DNA of 9,865 nt, taken from NCBI GenBank assembly GCA_034678415.1, contig JAXDBV010000168.1, positions 1-9,865 of the forward strand, given 5' to 3'. Position numbers and translations under genes: made by a program. Shown here piece by piece: positions 1 through 7,955 of the stretch. The stretch's first letter is position 1, and each line of letters begins with the position of its first letter. Below the pieces are notes generated by a model. It ran no database searches. It was not told the DNA's origin and saw only the letters and a program-made list of their open reading frames with translations. The stretch comes from JAXDBV01 sp034678415 (GTDB lineage: Bacteria; Bacteroidota; Bacteroidia; Bacteroidales; VadinHA17).

Positions 1-1637
1 GCTTCAATTTCTTTCCTTATCCATTCATCCAGTCCTTTATCCGGGAATTTGCGCAGTGACAGCACATCTGCCGACAGGTTATACCTCAGGTTTCCCGTTT
101 CAGGGTGAGCCGAAAGCGGATTGGAACCGACACATACCAGTTTCAGGGTATGTACTCCGGGTATGAACCTGAACAATCCGATTTTCCTTTCACGCCTCTG
201 CCCGTAAATATAATCTTCATGCTCTTCTTTCTGGAAGATGTTGTAGAAATCGAGGGTGGTATTGATCATCTCCACCGGCATCTGCCGTACTTTATCTACT
301 TCATATCCGCCGGCAATCTGTACCTCACCTGCCTCGTATACTTCCTTCCCGTCTACATACACTTTCCATATCCCGTTATCTTCTCTCAGATGCTGGAACA
401 GTGACATGGAATACCTGCCGTTCTCCTTGATCTCAAAAGGGATCTCGATCCATGATCCAATTCTGTCATTCTGGGCCTGGAACCAGGGCTTGGTATAGGT
501 GGCGCGATTGTAGGGATTGACGACGAGCTTTACAGCGTCGGAATGCCGGATGGTTTGAATGACCTGTGGGAGATGAAGAACAATCTCGGGTTGCACTCTA
601 TCCTTGTAAGAAGGGAATGGGCACCACGGTTCGGCCACTTTATCCTGGTACCAGTACGATACGGATGACCAGTAATCGGGCCGGTGCCCGTGGGAGGTGA
701 TCATCTCCCCCAGTGAGTCGAGGATAAATCCCGTGCGTTCCAGCTGGAACTTCAGTGATTTGTTGAAGATCACCGGGTCGGGAATATGCCAGCGATAGGA
801 TGTGATCCTGGCATCGATGGCTCGGGGCTCGAAAATGGTGCAACCGGTGTACAGGCTGGAATGCACCCGCATGTTCCAGGCTTCATTGAAATAGTCTTCA
901 AGCCCGGTGCCGTACAGGTTTGGCCTCTTCTCCCCGTCGATGTACCAAATATCATCGCCTTCACCATACCAGTGTCCTACACGGTTAAGAGATGAAAGCA
1001 CCGTTCCCACATAGTGTCCCTTTCCTTTTCCTTCAAAAACCGTATAAAATTCGCCCTGAACAGGGTTGTAATCCTGGTTATAGCGTGCATGGAAGTACAT
1101 GATATCGTTCAGGGTACCCGGTTCATACTGAACCCAGTCAATCATGAAGTGTGATCCGGCAGAATACTCGTCTGACTCATTCGTGAGGGTGATCCTGGCC
1201 TCTTTAGCGAACGGCATGGGCCAGTAACAATTGAATCCGCGGCCAAAGGAGCTCACCTTCACCGGCAAGGAATATATTTCAGCCCTCATACCATTGCCTG
1301 CTGCAAAGAAATCACCGAACGGTGTTTCCACCGAAGGCACGTCGGATCCGTCCCAGTATATCCGTAGTACAAAAGCCCTGGGATATCGGATGTTTTCCGA
1401 GAAGGCGGTAAACCACATGTGCCGTATCTCACCGGGACCTTTCAGTAGCCCTATGGTTCTGGTTTCACCCGGTTTAAAATGCCAGGCGTCACTGTTGTTG
1501 TCGGGATTCCCGCTGGTAGCCCTCATGCTTTTACCCGCCTGCGGTTTCTTAATGGACTCCAGTGTCTGGCAATAAATGCCTGAAAGTCCGGTAGCGATAA
1601 CAAGAACCGCGATGAAAAAAATCCTTCTGTGTTGCAT
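1..1637 (-). CDS. GH172 (DUF2961) family glycoside hydrolase, 3' end cut by window edge
   Basis: The frame opens at an ATG at 1637 and stays open to the left edge, giving 545 residues plus a partial codon; the C-terminus is outside the window. The N-terminus (MQHRRIFFIAVLVIATGLSG, then IYCQ) reads as a Sec signal peptide, so the enzyme should be periplasmic or surface-exposed. Family identification rests on residues 221-250, with GHWYGEGDDIWYIDG followed by LYGTGLEDYFNEAW, the hallmark of DUF2961, now GH172. Glu226 and Glu247 are 21 residues apart, the same spacing I recall for the catalytic pair (Glu270/Glu291) of the characterised bifidobacterial difructose-dianhydride enzyme. Residues about 395-440 (GSWIEIPFEIKENGRYSM, then a YVDGKEV strand) look like a C-terminal beta-sandwich. 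Characterised GH172 enzymes act on fructofuranosides or D-arabinofuranosides; the substrate here is unknown. It follows the S9 peptidase gene by 114 bp on the same strand and is probably co-transcribed with it. Confidence 0.93.
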   Translation of the reverse strand, partial: MQHRRIFFIAVLVIATGLSGIYCQTLESIKKPQAGKSMRATSGNPDNNSDAWHFKPGETRTIGLLKGPGEIRHMWFTAFSENIRYPRAFVLRIYWDGSDVPSVETPFGDFFAAGNGMRAEIYSLPVKVSSFGRGFNCYWPMPFAKEARITLTNESDEYSAGSHFMIDWVQYEPGTLNDIMYFHARYNQDYNPVQGEFYTVFEGKGKGHYVGTVLSSLNRVGHWYGEGDDIWYIDGEKRPNLYGTGLEDYFNEAWNMRVHSSLYTGCTIFEPRAIDARITSYRWHIPDPVIFNKSLKFQLERTGFILDSLGEMITSHGHRPDYWSSVSYWYQDKVAEPWCPFPSYKDRVQPEIVLHLPQVIQTIRHSDAVKLVVNPYNRATYTKPWFQAQNDRIGSWIEIPFEIKENGRYSMSLFQHLREDNGIWKVYVDGKEVYEAGEVQIAGGYEVDKVRQMPVEMINTTLDFYNIFQKEEHEDYIYGQRRERKIGLFRFIPGVHTLKLVCVGSNPLSAHPETGNLRYNLSADVLSLRKFPDKGLDEWIRKEIE

Positions 1638-1719
1638 AGTTATTTGATTTATTGGTTATTAGCAATAGTTCAAACGGTACATTTCTAACATTCACAATAT
1701 TTATTATAGCCTGCCTCCC

Positions 1720-1744
1720 TCATGCCAGTAAAATCCAGGCATGA
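1720..1744 (-). repeat. Short inverted repeat between the S9 peptidase and GH172 genes
   Basis: The arms TCATGCC (1720-1726) and GGCATGA (1738-1744) are perfect complements around an 11-nt loop. The hairpin begins 7 nt after the peptidase stop codon. No T-run follows on the minus strand, so it is not a classic intrinsic terminator; it could protect an mRNA 3' end or be a processing site. The rest of this 114-bp gap is AT-rich, and I see no convincing TAnnTTTG promoter. The nearest match, TACCGTTTG, has a 3-nt instead of 2-nt spacer. Confidence 0.4.
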
Positions 1745-1751
1745 AAGAAGG

Positions 1752-4487
1752 TCAGTCTTTGATCTCGTAGCCCAGGTTAACCTCTTTACTGATGGCAGGG
1801 ATGCCTTTGTTCATCCACTCAGGCATAGGCATATCCTTAAGATAATGGTTGAAGAAGTGCGACATGCGTATCTGGAAGTCTTTTCTGTTCTTCAACTGTC
1901 TTATTCCGTGCTTTTCACCGTTATAGTTGAGCAGCCAGACAGGCTTATACATTCTCCTCAGGGCGATGAAAAGCTCAATACCCTGATACCAGGGCACAGC
2001 CCCGTCCTCATCATTGTGAAGGATAAGGATGGGTGTTGTTATCTTATCGGCGGCGTATATGGGGGAGTTTTCCAGGAAACGGAGGGGGGCTTCCCAGGGG
2101 GTTGCCAGTGTCTGATCATGCTCATACTGCCCAGCTCTTGACCTGCCTGTTTCCCACCTGATCCCGCCATAGGCGCTGAAGAAATTCACCACCGGAGCCC
2201 CTGTCTCTATGCATGCGAACAGGTCGGTGCGAGTAGCAATATATGCAAGCTGGTAACCGCTGTAGCTGTGACCACAAGCCCCAACCTTTTCGGGATCCAC
2301 AAATCCTTCCCTGATAAGGGCCGTCACTCCCGGCATCACCGATTTATAGGCGCTTTCTCCAATGTACCCGTCATTGAAGTATACATCAGGATTGAAAATA
2401 AGATACCCGTTGCTCACGTAGTAATGATAGTCGATTCTGGAACTGTGGAATTCAGGCGTTCTGTGGTTGAAGAGCTCCCCCGATGATTTGTGGAAGAATG
2501 TAACGATCATCGGATATTTGCGGGAAGGATCAAAGTTCTCAGGTTTGAACAACATACCTTCCAGTTTTATACCATCGAGCGATGTCCATGCATACAGTTC
2601 CGCGGTTCCCCACCAGAATTCTTCCTGCTGAGGATTGGCATTGCTGATGCGCGTACTGTTACGGAAAGTAAGATCCGACAGGAGCAGATCAGGAAATACC
2701 TCAAAGGTTTCTTTTGTATAAATAATTGTCCCTGCATTTTCCGCCTTCACGGGTTCCGACAATTTATACTTTCCTCCTGTTAATATTTCCGGAACGGCCT
2801 GTTTTCTTAAATCCCATGAATAGTATCCTGTTGCTCGGGTAACCTCATTGGTGCCGATCAGATATTGCGCCTCTTTTTCAGCGATACCCACTCCCTGCTT
2901 TTCAAAACGGATAAGCCGGTAAGATATATTATCCTTTCGTCCGTTCACCGTCATGTTTATTGGCTTCGTGTTGTTCTCCGGATCCACCTTCCAGATATCG
3001 AACCTGTCATAAATCAGTACCGCCTTGTCATCTTCCAGCCAACCGGCAGTACCGTATGGTTCATTGACATCAAACGTGGTATTGGTTTCGATCTCCGCCC
3101 TGATCGTGCCGGGTTCGGTAATGCGATACTCTTTTCCGGTTGCGATGTTAAAGGTATAATATGAATAGTCATCATAGTTAAACCAATACAGGTATTTACC
3201 TCCCGGCGAAGGTTGGAACACGGAACGGATGTTCTTTTTGATCAACTGCTGTCTTCCGTTTGTCAGGTCCAACAGATACACATCATAATACAGCGGATCC
3301 CAGGTTGATTCCAGCTCGTAGGGCTTGCCGGTATAGAGAAGCACCTGGTCTGCATTTCCGTTGCTGATCAGCTGTGATTGTGGTATTTCTTCCGTTTCAA
3401 TTTGCAGTACCTGGCCATTGTTCAGGTCATACACGGCCATGTAGGTACTTTTCAGATCCCGTTCCTTGTTCACAAGCTGAACGGTATGCAACAGTCCTTC
3501 GCCGCCGTGCCATACGTCAAGCACGGGGAATTCATCATCCGAAATAGAGGGATCCCGTCGGGGAAGAACGGGTGCAGTGCCGAAAAAGATCCTGGCGCCG
3601 TTCCCGGAAAATGACACCCTTCCGTTTTCACTGATCCTCCAGCTCCGGGGTAAGGCATGGTGGTTATTCATGACAACTGCCTTCGCTTCACCCTCGCCTG
3701 TCCAGTGATAAAGACTGAAATCCTGCTCTTTGCCCTGATTTTTCGGTCTGAGCAGGAAAGCCAGTTTATCGCCTGTTTCGTATGGGGTTACCTGGCTGTA
3801 TTCGTTATCACCGGATATGATCATGACGGTTTTTCCGGTCTCCGGGTCATACCGGTAAATACCGGCCTCCGGTGAAATCCCATTACCGGATGACACGAAA
3901 AAGAGCTTTCTGCTGCTTTCAGGGAAAAGATATTCGGTTACATTGTTCCAGGAAATGACCTTCCCCGTTTCAAGGTTTTTCAGATAAAGGTTCCTGCCGG
4001 AGGGTCCTGATGGTATTGTTTCTTCCTTAGTCTGGTATGCCAGCCATCCGCCCTGCGCCGCCGGAATCTTATAGTTCATAATGTTCTTCACCGAATCGAG
4101 CTTTCCCGTGTTCAGGTTAAAGATCGCCAGGATATCGATCGGCATGTCTTTCACCGGGGTGTTCTTCATTTTCAGGGTTCTTAACCCCTCATAGGCAGGT
4201 TTGATACGAAACACCAGGTACCTGGAATCGTTGGTGATTGTTATTTCTGAACCACAAGGAAATTCTCCTTTTTTATCTCCCTTACCGGAATACAGGAATA
4301 CTTTCGAATCGCCTCTCCAGGGTTCTGTTTTATAGGCGATCCAGTTCCCGTCAGGCGAGATGATCTTTTCTGTAATCCTGTTCCATGTCTCGACATCTTC
4401 GAATGTGAGGGCTTTTTTCTGGGCATAAAGGCCAGGATCATAAAGACTGAATAATAACGGTAACAAAATGATGGATAACTTTTTCAT
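1752..4487 (-). CDS. Secreted S9 family (prolyl oligopeptidase-type) serine peptidase
   Basis: This is a complete 911-residue protein. It starts at an ATG directly ahead of a clear signal peptide (MKKLSIILLPLLFSLYDPGL, then YAQ), so it is exported. Residues about 30-620 hold repeated short beta-strand units (such as YRYDPETGK, IFNLNTGK, YLLDLTNGR), as expected of the beta-propeller in S9 peptidases. Residues about 630-890 form the alpha/beta-hydrolase catalytic domain. The likely triad is Ser741 in GHSYSG, Asp828 in HNDEDGAVP and His860 in NGEKHGIR. The nucleophile elbow departs slightly from the usual GxSxGG, with Ser743 where the first of the paired glycines is expected. The propeller normally restricts access to short peptides; some relatives are esterases or glutamyl-specific, so the exact specificity is open. 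It begins the downstream half of the locus behind its own putative promoter and precedes the GH172 gene. It may trim a peptide part of a glycoconjugate, but that is inference. Confidence 0.93.
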   Translation of the reverse strand: MKKLSIILLPLLFSLYDPGLYAQKKALTFEDVETWNRITEKIISPDGNWIAYKTEPWRGDSKVFLYSGKGDKKGEFPCGSEITITNDSRYLVFRIKPAYEGLRTLKMKNTPVKDMPIDILAIFNLNTGKLDSVKNIMNYKIPAAQGGWLAYQTKEETIPSGPSGRNLYLKNLETGKVISWNNVTEYLFPESSRKLFFVSSGNGISPEAGIYRYDPETGKTVMIISGDNEYSQVTPYETGDKLAFLLRPKNQGKEQDFSLYHWTGEGEAKAVVMNNHHALPRSWRISENGRVSFSGNGARIFFGTAPVLPRRDPSISDDEFPVLDVWHGGEGLLHTVQLVNKERDLKSTYMAVYDLNNGQVLQIETEEIPQSQLISNGNADQVLLYTGKPYELESTWDPLYYDVYLLDLTNGRQQLIKKNIRSVFQPSPGGKYLYWFNYDDYSYYTFNIATGKEYRITEPGTIRAEIETNTTFDVNEPYGTAGWLEDDKAVLIYDRFDIWKVDPENNTKPINMTVNGRKDNISYRLIRFEKQGVGIAEKEAQYLIGTNEVTRATGYYSWDLRKQAVPEILTGGKYKLSEPVKAENAGTIIYTKETFEVFPDLLLSDLTFRNSTRISNANPQQEEFWWGTAELYAWTSLDGIKLEGMLFKPENFDPSRKYPMIVTFFHKSSGELFNHRTPEFHSSRIDYHYYVSNGYLIFNPDVYFNDGYIGESAYKSVMPGVTALIREGFVDPEKVGACGHSYSGYQLAYIATRTDLFACIETGAPVVNFFSAYGGIRWETGRSRAGQYEHDQTLATPWEAPLRFLENSPIYAADKITTPILILHNDEDGAVPWYQGIELFIALRRMYKPVWLLNYNGEKHGIRQLKNRKDFQIRMSHFFNHYLKDMPMPEWMNKGIPAISKEVNLGYEIKD

Positions 4488-4621
4488 TGGTATAGGATTT
4501 ATGATGTTAACGACAGATCATTCAACACTGTCTCAATGGCTTTTGGTTTTTATTATCAGAAATCAATTTATATGGCAATCATTTTTGCGGTTTCATTTTC
4601 CGTGGCTGTGCGGATAATGTC

Positions 4622-4649
4622 ATGAAGCTCAAACGTTTAAGCATTTCAT
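4622..4649. promoter_or_regulatory. Imperfect palindrome with AAACGTTT core (possible operator)
   Basis: GCTCAAACGTTTAAGC (4627-4642) is a 16-bp palindrome with a single mismatched pair around the core AAACGTTT. ATGAA (4622-4626) and TTCAT (4645-4649) extend it after a 2-nt asymmetry. Such cores resemble LacI-family operators, but no regulator is present in the window. It lies about 135-165 bp upstream of the peptidase start and downstream of the predicted transcription start. Confidence 0.35.
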
Positions 4650-4671
4650 CAAAAAAACATTTACATAATTC

Positions 4672-4684
4672 ACCAACGGTTGGT
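4672..4684. repeat. Perfect 6-bp inverted repeat, ACCAAC-G-GTTGGT
   Basis: The arms 4672-4677 and 4679-4684 are exact reverse complements around one base. With a 1-nt centre it suits a dimeric DNA-binding protein better than an RNA hairpin. It could arise by chance in an AT-rich spacer of this size. Confidence 0.25.
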
Positions 4685-4766
4685 TTTATACGGGGACAAG
4701 GATAACGGGATCATATTATATATATAACGTTGATATTCTGATATTTACAATGCCTGGTCGAATAAA

Positions 4767-4796
4767 CAAATATAATTTTTTTTTATTCTATGCAAA
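4767..4796 (-). promoter_or_regulatory. Putative Bacteroidota promoter for the S9 peptidase-GH172 unit
   Basis: Read on the minus strand there is TTTG at 4796-4793, an 18-nt spacer, then TATATTTG at 4774-4767. This matches the -33 TTTG and -7 TAnnTTTG elements used by the primary sigma factor of Bacteroidota, with slightly short but acceptable spacing. Transcription would begin near 4760 and leave a leader of about 270 nt before the peptidase ATG at 4487. The surrounding DNA is very AT-rich, which raises the chance-match risk. Confidence 0.55.
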
Positions 4797-4918
4797 AATT
4801 TTTAAAGAGCTATTTGCAGATGAAGGTAAAAAATCAGCAGTCAATGGTTATGGTGTACCGGTATGGTGAGACTGAAGGGGCTGCAGGATCGTTATCATCG
4901 GGCAGAGATGCTATCCTG

Positions 4919-6148
4919 TCAGTTACCAGTCATCTCCTCAGTGAGTTCCTTTGCCTTCTGCTTCCAGTCCTCCGTAAGCTGAAGGGAGAGAAGCCTGTCC
5001 ATATATACCTTGGCCGAATCCACCTGATTCAGCAAATAATAATTGCTGGCAATGTTATAATATGCTTCAGGGCTGGCGCCGTATTTACTTACCATGAACT
5101 TCCAGGTGGCAATCCTGCCTTCAAAAGTCACTTTCTCATTCCTTACAAACCGGTAGTATTCCGACCTCCATTCGATATGCCGGTCGGAGAACGGGATATG
5201 GAATCCGTAAAACTTATCGCACCGCTGCTGCAGGCTGTCATACAGGGCTGCATCATTGTATGTAGGGTTATTCTGCGGGTCGGAATAGGCAAATGCCAGG
5301 TCGGCCCATACGGCATATATCTCATACAGCGATTGCAGGAACAGCAATATCGGCACCTCAAAATGCATGGCTGCATAATACCAGGTGGGTTTATAGTCAA
5401 ACATTTCCGGCAGTCGAAGTATGGAAATCTTTCCGGTGAGTTCCCTGTATACATCCAGGTTATCGCCGATATCATGTCCCGAGGCCACCCTGAAGAAAAA
5501 CTTTCGGTTGCGGTTCGCTGTGTTTTTCACTGCCTGTACAATTTCATCAATCCGTTCGGTGGTGAGGCAGCACGGGCTGGCCGATATTACCGCGAACAGA
5601 TCGGGTATATATTTCACGAGGATCATGGAACTGTGATACCCGAACCAGGAATGTCCATACACAATGATCTGGTTCCTGTCGATGCTGTAATGTTCGAGCA
5701 TATACGGCACCAGTTCCCTGAACACGAACTCATCGAATTTTTCGCCATATGCATCACCGCCGTCGATGCTCCACTTGGCCTCCCTGGTGCGGTCGCCGGG
5801 CAGCCCGCCCGATTCGATGGATACCGCAACCATCCTGGGGATCTGTCCCGAATTCTCAAGAACATCAATGGAATGGATCAGGAAATTGGTCAGGTCCAGT
5901 CCCTGCCGGTCAAACATGATAATCAGCGGGTACTGTTCACCGGGCAGCTTCCTGAAATCCTGGGGCGTGAAGATGGAAATATTCTTTTCATATCCTAATA
6001 TTCCTGACGGGAACAAGGTGTCGGTCCTGAGTCCTCTCCAGAGATCAGTGTAAGCATGGGCGCGGAATTCCACCTGGGCATTCAATAATACAGGAACCGA
6101 ACAAAAAATGAATGTCAGTACCCAAACGGTATTCTTTAAGGATTTCAT
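4919..6148 (-). CDS. Secreted esterase-D-like alpha/beta hydrolase with TPR-like C-terminus
   Basis: The 409-residue product starts at the ATG at 6148, chosen because MKSLKNTVWVLTFIFCSVPV then LLNAQ is a compact signal peptide. The frame runs upstream to an ATG at 6169 and a TTG at 6190, but these would only lengthen the n-region. Residues about 30-265 match the putative-esterase (esterase D/Fes-like) fold: strand YPLIIMFDRQ, nucleophile elbow YGHSWFGYHS with Ser167, an acidic residue in SGHDIGDN (Asp226 or Asp229) and a likely His262 in AMHFEVPILLFLQSLYEIY. The elbow is GHSWFG, where Phe replaces the usual Gly after x. Residues about 357-405 (YYNIASNYYLLNQVDSAKVY) resemble a single TPR hairpin, as in related esterases. 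Relatives cleave acyl, feruloyl or siderophore esters; in a PUL a carbohydrate esterase role is plausible but unproven. It follows the sulfatase by 188 bp, in which I see no clear promoter or terminator. Confidence 0.85.
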   Translation of the reverse strand: MKSLKNTVWVLTFIFCSVPVLLNAQVEFRAHAYTDLWRGLRTDTLFPSGILGYEKNISIFTPQDFRKLPGEQYPLIIMFDRQGLDLTNFLIHSIDVLENSGQIPRMVAVSIESGGLPGDRTREAKWSIDGGDAYGEKFDEFVFRELVPYMLEHYSIDRNQIIVYGHSWFGYHSSMILVKYIPDLFAVISASPCCLTTERIDEIVQAVKNTANRNRKFFFRVASGHDIGDNLDVYRELTGKISILRLPEMFDYKPTWYYAAMHFEVPILLFLQSLYEIYAVWADLAFAYSDPQNNPTYNDAALYDSLQQRCDKFYGFHIPFSDRHIEWRSEYYRFVRNEKVTFEGRIATWKFMVSKYGASPEAYYNIASNYYLLNQVDSAKVYMDRLLSLQLTEDWKQKAKELTEEMTGN

Positions 6149-6336
6149 ACGATACAGTTTATTAAACATATTTCCATTGAACTCAAACAATGCGTAATTT
6201 AAAGGACCTCAGAACCTGCATTCTTCCTGATAAGCCGGATCGCACGTGTACATTCATTCCAAACCGGAGAAGAGGATTTTTCTTGCCTTTTGTTTGGACT
6301 GATTTTCATTTTTAAAAATAAAAAAAAATCATATAC

Positions 6337-7929
6337 CTATTCTTTTCGTGAATGATTTGTTGTTTGTATGGTCTCTTCGAGAAGTGATTTCAGTTCATTT
6401 GCAATTTCCGGACGTTCATTATACACGTTCCTTTGTTGGGTAATATCTTTTTTGAGATCATAGAGTTGTGCCGGCGGGGCGTCAGCCTTTATTTTTCCGT
6501 TCTCGATATCGCTGTTGGTCTGATGCGTAAACAGGTGAGCTGCAGCACCTCCCAGGCGGTGATCTCCTGGCACTGTACCATTGAATCCTCCCCCGTCACG
6601 GGAAGAGATATATATCCACCTGCCTTTCCTTATTGCGATATGTGTTTTCTGGCGCGGGCTTATCACCAGCATATCGCGGACAGGTTTTTTAGATTTCCCC
6701 AACAGGGCGGGAAGGGCGTTATAGCTGTCGGGCCCCTCTCCTTCCTTCAGTGCATAATTAACCAATGCAGCGAACGTTGCCAGCATGTCAACGTTGGAGA
6801 ACATTACACCGGATGTGGTTCCGGCCTTTATTTTTCCCGGCCAGCGGGCGATAAGAGGCACACGATGACCGCCTTCCCAGGCATCAAATTTAAATCCCAG
6901 CAGATCGCCGTTCAGTCGGTGACCGGCTTTCCATGCGTCCTGGCCACCGGCGTTTAACATCCCTCCGTTATCACTGGTAAGGATCAGGAGGGTATTGTCG
7001 ACCAGGCCTTCTTCATCCAATGTTTTCATCACTTCCCCCACGATCCAGTCCAGTTCATGGATAAAGTCGCCATAACGGCCTGCATCGCTGGTTCCGACAA
7101 ATTGTGGAGCGGGAGTGTGAGGGTGGTGTATATTGGTGGTGGCAAGATAGAGGAAGAACCGTTCGTCTTTATGGTTCCTGATCCACCAGGTTGCCGTATC
7201 CTTTAATGTAGTGCCAACCATCCTGTCGACATAAAGAGCATGTGCCTTCTTCGCACCGCCAATGCCGTTATACCCCATTTTTTCAGGAAATGAGTCTGTG
7301 GCAGCCCGTTCCCCATACACAAACGGATCCGCCGGATCCAGGCCGGCTACATGATGATTCCTGACATACACGAAGGGAGGTGAGCTGTTCAACACCGGTA
7401 CACCGAAATAATAATCAAAACCCAGCTCGAGCGGGCCCGGTTTCAGTTCTCCGTTCCAGTCCACCGGCTGGTTCATTCCAAACCCGAGATGCCATTTCCC
7501 AATCACTGCCGTGGCATACCCAGCCTGCTTCATAATTTTGGCGATCGTCATCTGAGTAGTATCAACCGATAAAGGTGAAGTCAGGTTCAGTGGTCCCCAC
7601 AGATCCGCACGACTGGGATACCTGCCGGTGATCAATGCATAACGGGAAGGTGAACAAACCGCCGATGCCGAATGAAAATCGGTAAAGCGGCACCCCTGTT
7701 GGGCCAACCTGTCCATGTTCGGAGTTTTCACCTTCGTTGCCCCGTAACAACCGGCATCACCGTATCCGAGATCGTCGGCATTGATCAGTACAACATTCGG
7801 CAATCCACTCACGAATTCGTTGTCCATGGCATGTTCCTGGTTACAACCCGTGAAACATACCGGCAATACACTGATGGTGGTAATTACATACTGTTTATTG
7901 CGAATGAGACGGTTTACAACATTTTTCAT
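6337..7929 (-). CDS. S1 family sulfatase (Cys-type), probable lipoprotein
   Basis: With the start at ATG 7929 the product has 530 residues. The frame is open to another ATG at 8001, but that ATG lies inside a terminator-like hairpin. Starting at 7929 puts a normal signal directly at the N-terminus: MKNVVNRLIRNKQYVITTIS, then VLPVCFTGC, with Cys29 as the likely lipidated residue (Phe at -3 is a weak lipobox). The signature CSPSRYALITGR gives Cys92 as the residue oxidised to formylglycine. Metal ligands are visible as Asp52-Asp53 in NADDLGYGD and Asp320-Asn321 in TSDNGG, with substrate/sulfate residues in GKWHLG (145-147) and NIHHPH. The enzyme hydrolyses sulfate esters, probably from a sulfated glycan at the cell surface or in the periplasm; subfamily and target sugar are not readable by eye. 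A maturase (anSME type) must be encoded elsewhere. Its place right after susCD supports a sulfated PUL substrate. Confidence 0.93.
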   Translation of the reverse strand: MKNVVNRLIRNKQYVITTISVLPVCFTGCNQEHAMDNEFVSGLPNVVLINADDLGYGDAGCYGATKVKTPNMDRLAQQGCRFTDFHSASAVCSPSRYALITGRYPSRADLWGPLNLTSPLSVDTTQMTIAKIMKQAGYATAVIGKWHLGFGMNQPVDWNGELKPGPLELGFDYYFGVPVLNSSPPFVYVRNHHVAGLDPADPFVYGERAATDSFPEKMGYNGIGGAKKAHALYVDRMVGTTLKDTATWWIRNHKDERFFLYLATTNIHHPHTPAPQFVGTSDAGRYGDFIHELDWIVGEVMKTLDEEGLVDNTLLILTSDNGGMLNAGGQDAWKAGHRLNGDLLGFKFDAWEGGHRVPLIARWPGKIKAGTTSGVMFSNVDMLATFAALVNYALKEGEGPDSYNALPALLGKSKKPVRDMLVISPRQKTHIAIRKGRWIYISSRDGGGFNGTVPGDHRLGGAAAHLFTHQTNSDIENGKIKADAPPAQLYDLKKDITQQRNVYNERPEIANELKSLLEETIQTTNHSRKE

Positions 7930-7955
7930 TTTATCAGGGTATAAATTGTTAAATA

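Larger units (their letters stand above)
4488..4918. other. 431-bp intergenic region with no gene; regulatory
   Basis: This is the longest gene-free stretch. No ORF with family features was found. In the direction of transcription it holds the 3' untranslated end of the alpha/beta-hydrolase gene without an evident strong terminator (only CAGGAT/ATCCTG arms at 4884-4889 and 4913-4918 with a 23-nt loop and no T-run). A TTTG/TAnnTTTG promoter match follows at 4796-4767. The leader of about 270 nt after that contains a 12-bp AT palindrome (4716-4727), two direct ATAACG copies 22 bp apart (4702-4707, 4724-4729), the inverted repeat at 4672-4684 and the larger imperfect palindrome at 4622-4649. This layout suggests that the peptidase-GH172 pair can be transcribed separately from the susCD side. 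Confidence 0.6.

Noticed and set aside
1638..1719. Possible promoter (TACCGTTTG) ahead of the GH172 gene
   Set aside because: The spacing within the -7 element is wrong by one base and no TTTG lies at a proper distance upstream.
1722..2141. 139-codon plus-strand frame over the end of the peptidase gene
   Set aside because: It is a shadow of the minus-strand coding sequence that encodes the catalytic Asp and His, with no motif of its own.
4884..4918. CAGGAT/ATCCTG arms after the alpha/beta hydrolase stop as a terminator
   Set aside because: There are only 6 base pairs around a 23-nt loop and no following T-run, so it is too weak to call.
4790..5998. A 402-codon open frame on the plus strand, antisense to the alpha/beta hydrolase gene
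   Set aside because: It has no recognisable domain or signal and covers a minus-strand gene with a signal peptide and catalytic motifs. The long stop-free run is best explained as a by-product of codon use in that gene.
6149..6190. Longer starts (TTG 6190, ATG 6169) for the alpha/beta hydrolase
   Set aside because: The signal peptide is compact from ATG 6148; the extra residues show no function, and the outermost start is a TTG.
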